20,894 bases of DNA, taken from the NCBI GenBank assembly GCA_036524155.1, contig DATDCV010000330.1, forward strand, positions 1 to 20,894. The letters are read 5' to 3'. Origin of the DNA: DATDCV01 sp036524155 (lineage in GTDB: Bacteria > Verrucomicrobiota > Verrucomicrobiia > Limisphaerales > UBA8199). Below, one piece after another: positions 15,857 to 20,894 of the stretch. Below the pieces are notes generated by a model, which saw nothing but the letters and a program-made list of their open reading frames with translations, made no database searches and was not told the DNA's origin. A program made the position numbers and the translations under genes. The number at the start of each line of letters is the position of its first letter. Position 1 is the first letter of the stretch.

Positions 15857-15915
15857 ATTTTGCACTTTTGTACGCCTGGGGAGAGAATTTTGCCAGCCTT
15901 AAGGCAAGGGTCGGT

Positions 15916-16206
15916 TTATTCAGCCGCCGACCTCCCCGCCCCAACCGCGATGAGCTTGTCCCGGGTACGGAAGAAAAGGGTCCCGCCTGCAATCGCGGGC
16001 GTTGCCAGGCACGTGCTGTGCAGTTCATTGGTCGCGACGAGCGTGTATTCGTTGGTGACGCCGAGCACGAAGACAACGCCCCGCTCGCTGGTGAAATGGA
16101 GATGCCGGCCATCGGATACCGGTGACGCGGTGAAGCCCAGGCCGGCAGCGCCGAGCCGGTGGCTGAAATGAACCGCGCCCGTTTCGGCGTCGAAGCAGGT
16201 CAGCGC
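15916..16206 (-). pseudogene. C-terminal remnant of a second PQQ-like propeller gene
   Basis: On the minus strand this stretch encodes ALTCFDAETGAV onward to a TAA, in one open frame. Aligned by eye to the intact PQQ-like protein (18744-20084) from its own ALTCFDAETGAV to KLIA, 76 of 87 residues are identical. Most differences are conservative (Y/F, E/D, S/T, V/L). About 350 N-terminal codons are missing, including the signal peptide and most blades, and an in-frame TGA (16207-16209) directly precedes the remnant. The tail (VGAGRSAAE) differs from the intact copy. It is therefore the 3' end of a former paralogue. The conservative differences suggest the copy diverged under selection before it was broken. 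Confidence 0.85.
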
Positions 16207-16384
16207 TCACTCGGCGGAACCGTCGCCCAAGCATTCATATTCGATTCGGCCGCCGCCCCGTTTGGTCTCTGCCGTAAGCGTGTTCTGCCGAACCGACAAC
16301 GAAACGGGTCCGAAGTCACCGACGTGCCAGTTCCGCTGAAGCGCGCGGCTAGTTTCGAAGAAGCGCCATCGATCCAAAAAGACC
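16207..16384 (-). pseudogene. Unidentified coding-like fragment ending in TGA
   Basis: On the minus strand a frame is open from about 16413 (inside the LRR gene end, in another frame) to the TGA at 16207-16209. It reads like real protein: FETSRALQRNWHVGDFGPVS, then LSVRQNTLTAETKRGGGRIE and YECLGDGSAE. No start codon or ribosome site was found, and the segment does not match the corresponding part of the intact PQQ-like protein. I do not recognise the family. It is probably the 3' end of another gene, left between the LRR gene and the PQQ remnant by a rearrangement. It could also be chance. Confidence 0.35.
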
Positions 16385-18601
16385 TCAATGTTCCGAGGCT
16401 GCGCCCTGGCGATTCACCGAAACAGGAAAGAACATCCTGCGCGCACGGTAAAACCTCGCCGGCAAATCTGCATCCACATCACCGAAGTAGCCGGTAAACT
16501 GGTCGAGCTTCATGGCCGTGAGAGGAGACCAATTCAGGAGATCCGGAGAGCTCTCAAGGAGATAAGTGCCGCCCAGTTCACCGTGCAAAGCAAGCCATGC
16601 GCTCCCGTCAGGCTTGGCAAAGATGGGAGGCGTGAAATTTGCCCGATTAGCGGAAACGAGTTCCAACGAGCAAGGGAGCGTGCCAGGAACGTACGACACT
16701 TCACCGAGCCACATTGTGTTCGAAGAAACGAACCACGCGCCGAAACGTGGATACCACGACAATGCCCAAGTACCTGAAGGAATTCCGATGGTTTCCTTAT
16801 GCCAGTCCTGCCATCCGATGTCCTGCATAACCGTCACGCCGGATTCCAGGCAATTGGCTACGAGCCACGCCGAGGGTTCCGGAGCCGCTTTGGTCCAGAA
16901 GGTGAGTGTGCCCGGACCTGTGACTGTGGTCGCGATCCAGGAGTCCGGCGCGCCGCTTTGGGCGGAGCCAAAACCACTGTGAGAAATATCGTCTTGTCTG
17001 AACCAGGGCTGGTCCGGCGTGGTGAACCAAGGAAGGTTCGTAGAATTCAGAGCTCCGCCTGGGAAAGGCCGGGGTTCAACGACCTGTACTTCGACATTGG
17101 TGACGGTGATGAAGCCGAGATCGTCCAGAGCGGATAAGGTGAGAGTAGCACACCCCGTTTGGTTGAATGCCGGGGAAACACGAACGTGCCAGGGAGGAGA
17201 GGTATCCAAGGCCGAAGCGGGCGCTTCCTGCATGATCTCAACATTCGTTATGAGGCTCGGATCGGAAACGGTAGCAAACAAAGTGATAACGTCATGAAAG
17301 GGATCCTCGCCAAAGACATGAATCGCCTTCCAGGCGGGCCGATTCATCGCGAGCACCCAATTTGTCTGAAGTAGCCGGATTGCCGGCGGTTGACGCTGCG
17401 GCTGAAAGATAACCGTCAGGCCTGTGTTCGTTAGTCCCTCGATGATTGTCATTGTGGGAGAGCCCCAGTTCAGATCGAGCAGATTTCCTTCCAGGCCTAT
17501 GTAGCCAATTCCCCCAAAATTGGAGAGCGGCTCGATGTCGGTGATCCTGTTGAAACCGGCTATCAAGTCAATCAGGTTCGTCAGTGCCTTCACCGGTTCG
17601 AGGTTCTGGATGCCATTGAACATGACATTCAGATATTGGAGCTGCGTCAAATTTGTTAGGCCTCCCAAATCTGTTATGCCCACCGCCTCCGCGTTCAAGA
17701 ACTTCAGTGAACTAAGCGTCCGCAGTGAACTAATATCGATCGATTGACTGAAATCCAGTGAAAGCGTCTGCAGCTTTGGCAGTGAACCGAGGACAGAATA
17801 ATCGTCAAAATGGGTTTCGGAGAGATATAGCGTTGTAAGGTTGGTCAGGGCACGTAACGGCGCCAGGTCGCGAATGCCAGTTCCATCGGCACTGAGATAG
17901 GTTAATGCGGTCAAACCGGCGATGCAGTCCAGGTTGCTGAGGGATGTGTACCCCAGCGAGAGTGAAGTCAGGTTAGTAAACGCGGCGAGGCTTCGAGGAT
18001 GATTTAGAGGGTTATAATCCAGGCTAAGCGAGCGCAGATTTGTCAGCACCAGCAGGGGTGCTGGATCGCGAATGACGTCGCCCCACACCCACAAATCAGC
18101 AAGATTAGTGAAGCAAGCAAGACCCGCAAGTTCCAGCTTCGGCAGGTACCCGAGCGACAGCGACCGCAAGTTAGGAAGCGACTGTAGAGAAGAGATGGAG
18201 GGGATCGGGTTCCCATCGATGAACAGACCCTGCAAATTCGTCAGGTTCGTAAGGGGAGCCAGATTGGTAATCTGGTTCCGCTCAAGCTTCAAACAGGTTA
18301 TCGAGCGAAGGGTGGAGAGCGGTGCAAGGTCCGAAATGGCGTTATGCTCCAAACCAAGCGACTCCAGGCGAGAAGCGAACTCGATGCCGGACAAATTTGT
18401 GATACCGCGGTTGTAAGCATTTAGCCAAACCAGATTCTGGAGGCTGGTATCGGTAAGATCGCCGGTCGGCATCTGCAGTTGTTCGCGGATGGCAGCTTCG
18501 AGCCGGGGGTCGACGAAGCTGACCGGGATTTGTGATAGCCCGGTGCTCCCTAAGCTCACCGCAAAAAGCAAAAGCGAGACAAACAGAAAGGTTCCTTTCA
18601 C
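16385..18601 (-). CDS. Secreted leucine-rich repeat protein
   Basis: A 738-residue exported protein. The signal peptide is MKGTFLFVSLLLFAVSLGST. An internalin-like N-terminal cap (VDPRLEAAIREQLQMPTGDL) is followed by 15 leucine-rich repeats (about 54-375) of the SDS22/internalin type, NLxxLxLxxNxIxDLxPLxxLT. Repeats 2 to 14 are exactly 22 residues each without a gap. After a linking region (about 385-515, with an Ig-like segment) comes a beta-sandwich-like domain at about 518-638 (PWFxQxDISHSG, TTVTGPGTLTFWTKA, IPSGTWALSW). The C-terminal module at about 671-735 (YLLESSPDLLNW...FYRARR) resembles the end of the RCC1-Ig protein. The GTG at 18601 was chosen because it begins the signal peptide; an in-frame TTG at 18637 falls within a promoter-like TTGACG. 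It is probably a surface protein that binds a protein or glycan partner. Confidence 0.85.
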   Translation of the reverse strand: MKGTFLFVSLLLFAVSLGSTGLSQIPVSFVDPRLEAAIREQLQMPTGDLTDTSLQNLVWLNAYNRGITNLSGIEFASRLESLGLEHNAISDLAPLSTLRSITCLKLERNQITNLAPLTNLTNLQGLFIDGNPIPSISSLQSLPNLRSLSLGYLPKLELAGLACFTNLADLWVWGDVIRDPAPLLVLTNLRSLSLDYNPLNHPRSLAAFTNLTSLSLGYTSLSNLDCIAGLTALTYLSADGTGIRDLAPLRALTNLTTLYLSETHFDDYSVLGSLPKLQTLSLDFSQSIDISSLRTLSSLKFLNAEAVGITDLGGLTNLTQLQYLNVMFNGIQNLEPVKALTNLIDLIAGFNRITDIEPLSNFGGIGYIGLEGNLLDLNWGSPTMTIIEGLTNTGLTVIFQPQRQPPAIRLLQTNWVLAMNRPAWKAIHVFGEDPFHDVITLFATVSDPSLITNVEIMQEAPASALDTSPPWHVRVSPAFNQTGCATLTLSALDDLGFITVTNVEVQVVEPRPFPGGALNSTNLPWFTTPDQPWFRQDDISHSGFGSAQSGAPDSWIATTVTGPGTLTFWTKAAPEPSAWLVANCLESGVTVMQDIGWQDWHKETIGIPSGTWALSWYPRFGAWFVSSNTMWLGEVSYVPGTLPCSLELVSANRANFTPPIFAKPDGSAWLALHGELGGTYLLESSPDLLNWSPLTAMKLDQFTGYFGDVDADLPARFYRARRMFFPVSVNRQGAASEH

Positions 18602-18608
18602 CTCGGCC

Positions 18609-18637
18609 AATCCACACAGTTGGGACTCAAACGTCAA
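18609..18637 (-). promoter_or_regulatory. Weak candidate promoter for the LRR gene
   Basis: On the minus strand TTGACG (18632-18637) is followed after 17 bases by TGGATT (18609-18614), which matches the -10 consensus only 3/6. The GTG start at 18601 lies seven bases after it, so any transcript from here would have almost no leader. If this is a promoter, the TTG at 18637 is part of the -35 and not a start codon. Confidence 0.25.
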
Positions 18638-18743
18638 GTTTAAAGTCGCAGACCAGGGGTCGGCCAGGTGGCACGGGGCTGACGATTAACGGGGATTGAA
18701 AAGAGGGGCGGACAAATCCGAAAAAGCCGTGGAGCTGAGCGGC

Positions 18744-20084
18744 TTAGCGGCTAATCGCGATTAGTTTCTCCCGGGTACGGAAGAAAAGGGTTCCATCTGC
18801 AATCGCGGGCGTTGCAAGGCAGGTGCTGTGCAGTTCGTTGGTAGCGACCAGAGAGTACTTGTTAGTGACGCCGACCACATAGACGACACCCTGTTCGCTC
18901 GTGAAATAGAGGTGCCGACCATCGGATACCGGTGACGCGGTAAAGCCCGGGCCCGCGGCACCGAGCCGATGGTTGAATTGAACCGCACCCGTTTCAGCGT
19001 CGAAGCAGGTCAGCGCTCCCGCGTCGTTGCAGGCGAACAACAGGTCGCTCACGAGGATGGGAGTTTGCATATAATTGCCGCGCCGGGGGTGCGCCCAAAT
19101 GACGGCTGAGTTGGTCTGGCCCGGGTCGCCAGGGGTGATATCGCCGGCCGCGTCGGGCCGCACGGCGCGCATGGGCGCGTACATGCCGTGTGCGCTGGTC
19201 AGGTAAATCAGGTCGTGAGCAAATAGCGGCGTAGGCACCGGAATATCGCCTCCACCGTCCAGGCGCCATAGGTTCTGTCCGGTGGCGAAGTCATAACCCC
19301 CGGTGTAATGCCAGCCGTTGACGACGATCTGTTTGCGGCCCGAAACGTCAACAATTGTGGGCGTGCTCCAGGTAGGAACGTCCTTTCGCACAGTGCGCCA
19401 GACCTCCTCGCCGTTGGCCAGATCAAAGGCCGCAAGAAACGAGTTTGTCAGCACGTCACATAAGACAATCACCTTGCCATCGCTTATGATGGGCGAGCTG
19501 CCAAAACCCCACTGCGCAGTGGGCACCAGGTAGAAACCGCTCTCCATCGGCCCAAGGTCCTTCTTCCACACGAGCTTTCCCGCCGTATCGAAGCAGAATA
19601 ATCCTTCGCTGCCGAACAGTGCTACAATGCGACTGCCGTCCGTCGCAGGTGTCGAATTGCATGGAGTGGCCTTCGGATGGCGTTTGGCTCGAGGAACCCC
19701 CTCGTGACCGAGCGTGTTCCAGAGAATCTTCCCCGTGTTTTTGTCGATCGCCAGCAACCGCCACTGGTGGGTTTCCTTCTCTTCCAACGGCGTGATGTCG
19801 CCGTAAAGCCCCACCTTCAGTTCGGCTTCGCCAGGCTTCACCGCGGTGGCAATGTAAACACGCTCACCCCAAATGACCGGGCTCGCGTGGGCCAACCCGG
19901 GCACCGCGGTCTGCCAGCGGATGTTTGCTCCGGTCTGGAGGTTCCAGGTAGTCGGCAGTTCCTGGCTGTCATCGACGCCTCGTGCGCCCGGACCGCGAAA
20001 TTGTGGCCAATTACCCGCCCAAGCGAACGGCGCAACACACAAAACGGCAGCGAATAGAATTAGTGGTCGTCGATGGAAGTGCAT
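18744..20084 (-). CDS. Secreted PQQ-like beta-propeller repeat protein
   Basis: A 446-residue exported protein. The signal peptide (residues 1-23, RRPLILFAAVLCVAPFAWA) is followed at once by NWPQFRGPGARGV, the N-terminal signature of secreted PQQ-like propeller proteins in Verrucomicrobiota and Planctomycetota. Repeated blade motifs are seen: IRWQTAVPG...SPVIWGERVYIAT, LLAIDKNTGKILW, LFCFDTAGKLVWKK, LAAFDLANGEEVWRT, LTCFDAETGAVQF and GVVYVVGV. The repeats give a propeller of about seven or eight blades, close to BamB or quinoprotein dehydrogenases in fold. I see no clear evidence of bound PQQ or metal ligands, so enzymatic activity is unproven. The ATG at 20084 is the natural start; upstream GGCGG is only a weak ribosome site. 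A truncated paralogue lies about 2.5 kb further along the same strand (15916-16206). Function is probably binding or scaffold-like in the periplasm. Confidence 0.87.
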   Translation of the reverse strand: MHFHRRPLILFAAVLCVAPFAWAGNWPQFRGPGARGVDDSQELPTTWNLQTGANIRWQTAVPGLAHASPVIWGERVYIATAVKPGEAELKVGLYGDITPLEEKETHQWRLLAIDKNTGKILWNTLGHEGVPRAKRHPKATPCNSTPATDGSRIVALFGSEGLFCFDTAGKLVWKKDLGPMESGFYLVPTAQWGFGSSPIISDGKVIVLCDVLTNSFLAAFDLANGEEVWRTVRKDVPTWSTPTIVDVSGRKQIVVNGWHYTGGYDFATGQNLWRLDGGGDIPVPTPLFAHDLIYLTSAHGMYAPMRAVRPDAAGDITPGDPGQTNSAVIWAHPRRGNYMQTPILVSDLLFACNDAGALTCFDAETGAVQFNHRLGAAGPGFTASPVSDGRHLYFTSEQGVVYVVGVTNKYSLVATNELHSTCLATPAIADGTLFFRTREKLIAISR

Positions 20085-20089
20085 CCGCC

Positions 20090-20125
20090 ATCATGGCATA
20101 GTTGTGTCACTTTGACAAAGGTGAC
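20090..20125 (-). promoter_or_regulatory. Candidate promoter with overlapping dyad for the PQQ-like gene
   Basis: On the minus strand TTGTCA (20113-20118) and CATGAT (20090-20095) are 17 bases apart, matching 5/6 and 4/6 of the consensus. The -10 ends five bases before the ATG at 20084, so the mRNA would be leaderless or nearly so. A dyad, GTCAC...GTGAC (20106-20110 and 20121-20125) with TTT/AAAG inside, covers the -35 and could be an operator. Confidence 0.4.
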
Positions 20126-20195
20126 CGCAGCTCGTTCCCAATCAGATGATCTCGTTCATGTACACTCGCGTAGCAATCAAGTGGACACCGGTACA

Positions 20196-20223
20196 ACAAA
20201 AAAGCCGGAGTTCATCCGGCTCT
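20196..20223 (-). terminator. Intrinsic terminator acting on minus-strand transcription
   Basis: AGCCGGA (20203-20209) and TCCGGCT (20215-20221) form a perfect 7-bp stem with a 5-base loop. Read on the minus strand the stem is followed by TTTTTTGTTG, the classic intrinsic terminator layout. On the plus strand only CTTCTG follows, so it is weak in that direction. No minus-strand gene is visible to its right within the window, so it may insulate the PQQ-like promoter from incoming minus-strand transcripts. Confidence 0.7.
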
Positions 20224-20232
20224 TCTGACACA

Positions 20233-20251
20233 CGTTCTACACTCGAGAACG
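20233..20251. promoter_or_regulatory. Short perfect dyad, possible operator
   Basis: CGTTCT (20233-20238) and AGAACG (20246-20251) are perfect reverse complements with seven bases between. The shape resembles a dimeric repressor site. It lies just beyond the terminator and about 260 bases before the next plus-strand gene, so its target is unclear. Confidence 0.3.
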
Positions 20252-20296
20252 TTATCAGCATACCACAGAGCCCCTCCCCTGCATGTCACCAGTTGT

Positions 20297-20334
20297 GGGG
20301 ACAGGACCAAAGCTGAAATCTGGAGTCCGACCCC
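20297..20334. repeat. Imperfect palindrome with GGGG/CCCC ends
   Basis: The left end GGGGACAGGACC and right end GGAGTCCGACCCC are imperfect reverse complements around a short AT-richer centre. The composition recalls REP-type sequences linked to RAYT transposases, which often show GGGGTC...GACCCC ends. No transposase is seen nearby. That identification is from memory. Confidence 0.35.
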
Positions 20335-20508
20335 TCCTACGTAGCAACCGCGCCAATGAAAGCGGATGGCAGGATCGAAAGAAAACTCCTCGATATCCAC
20401 CTCAGCCCATTCCCCAGCCGAGCCTCGCGGGAGGCGTTACGCCCTAAGCGAAACATCGTTCGCGCAAAGCCCTTGACGTCCTGTGGCCGGGACATAGCCT
20501 CGCGAGGA

Positions 20509-20894
20509 ATGAACCTTCTCCCAAAGCCTTTTCTGGCGCTCTCGCGATGTTCGCGCGTGGAAGCAGTTGTCGCGATGGCGATGGTTTGCGCAACTTCCCT
20601 CTCAACAAGAGCTGTGGATCTGCCGGGGAACGAAGCCAAACGAGCGCTGGCCAAATGGACGCTGAAGACTTTCGACACGGCGCTGGCCATCGGCGTCGGC
20701 GCTGATCATCGTCTTTATATTTATGAAGTCCGCAGTCCGGCCGACTGGAACTGGACCGCCACGGCCTCGCCGTTTCCGTTGGTCGCCCGGGCAGAGGTGG
20801 ACGGTTCTGCGCGCGCCCTGCACTGGCTGTATCAGAAGGGGAACGAGGAGCACAATGATGGCACCAGGATCATCCTGACCTTCACCAATTCCGA
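20509..20894 (+). CDS. N-terminal part of a secreted protein, cut by the window edge
   Basis: The frame is open from the ATG at 20509 to the last base, giving about 128 residues. It starts MNLLPKPFLALSRC, has a hydrophobic stretch (VEAVVAMAMVCATSLS) and a likely cleavage near STRAVDLP, so it looks exported. The following part (LYIYEVRSPADWNWTATASP, ALHWLYQKGNEEHNDGTRII) is beta-rich and tryptophan-rich, like the N-terminal domain of some exported glycoside hydrolases, but I cannot assign a family from this length. GAGGA immediately before the ATG is a close-set ribosome site. A TTGACG lies about 30 bases upstream without a good -10. The remainder lies beyond the window. Confidence 0.6.
   Translation, partial: MNLLPKPFLALSRCSRVEAVVAMAMVCATSLSTRAVDLPGNEAKRALAKWTLKTFDTALAIGVGADHRLYIYEVRSPADWNWTATASPFPLVARAEVDGSARALHWLYQKGNEEHNDGTRIILTFTNS

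Larger units (their letters stand above)
20085..20508. other. 424-bp divergent intergenic region
   Basis: No convincing gene is present. It contains the PQQ-like gene promoter and dyad (20090-20125), a minus-facing terminator (20196-20223), a short dyad (20233-20251) and a GGGG/CCCC palindrome (20297-20334). From 20335 to 20508 I see no clear feature apart from TTGACG at 20473-20478. Confidence 0.6.

Noticed and set aside
15896..15905. Ten-base palindrome GCCTTAAGGC upstream of the RCC1-Ig gene
   Set aside because: Too short to separate from chance, and it lies where the PQQ remnant ends; no promoter elements are clearly placed around it.
1..20894. Defence island, prophage, secondary metabolite cluster or plasmid functions
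   Set aside because: No nuclease, integrase, phage structural, replication or synthase genes were recognised; the window is mainly secreted proteins and metabolic enzymes.

Overview
The window looks like a chromosomal segment of a high-GC Verrucomicrobiota bacterium, most likely the Pedosphaera/Limisphaerales group. This is inferred from gene types: Tat-exported Gfo/Idh/MocA oxidoreductases, a stand-alone pseudopilin with an H-X9-DG tail, secreted PQQ-like propeller proteins opening with NWPQFRGP, and large secreted repeat proteins ending in a Y...SxDLLNW...FYR module. No database search was possible. No rRNA, tRNA, CRISPR array or intact insertion sequence was seen.

Layout. At the left end a plus-strand cluster starts with batD and batE, which overlap by ATGA and look like the tail of a Bat (aerotolerance-type) operon. 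It continues with a class I flavin disulfide oxidoreductase (2823-4223), a secreted trypsin-like serine protease (4318-5265) and a Tat-exported Gfo/Idh/MocA protein (5280-6521). A convergent exported sugar isomerase/epimerase-like TIM-barrel protein (6533-7408, minus) follows. Divergent from it is a second Tat-exported Gfo/Idh/MocA protein (7599-9011). These three are plausible partners in sugar or polyol conversion outside the cytoplasm. A 345-bp gap with a long inverted repeat and an operator-like dyad leads to a pseudopilin (9357-10208).

From 10396 to 20084 all genes are on the minus strand and all encode secreted proteins. They are an ARPP-1/DUF6569-like protein, a 1383-residue RCC1-Ig protein, remnants of a broken second PQQ-like gene, a 15-repeat LRR protein, and an intact PQQ-like beta-propeller protein. 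The RCC1-Ig protein reads as three seven-bladed propellers separated by two pairs of Ig-like domains. It shares a C-terminal module with the LRR protein. A 424-bp gap with a minus-facing terminator and several dyads precedes a secreted protein cut by the right edge (20509 onward).

No clear new defence or mobile system is visible. The best leads are the RCC1-Ig architecture, the decayed PQQ duplicate with a sharp junction, the module shared between two large secreted proteins, a protease with a Cys cluster, and several promoter-like sites lying so close to start codons that leaderless mRNAs are possible.
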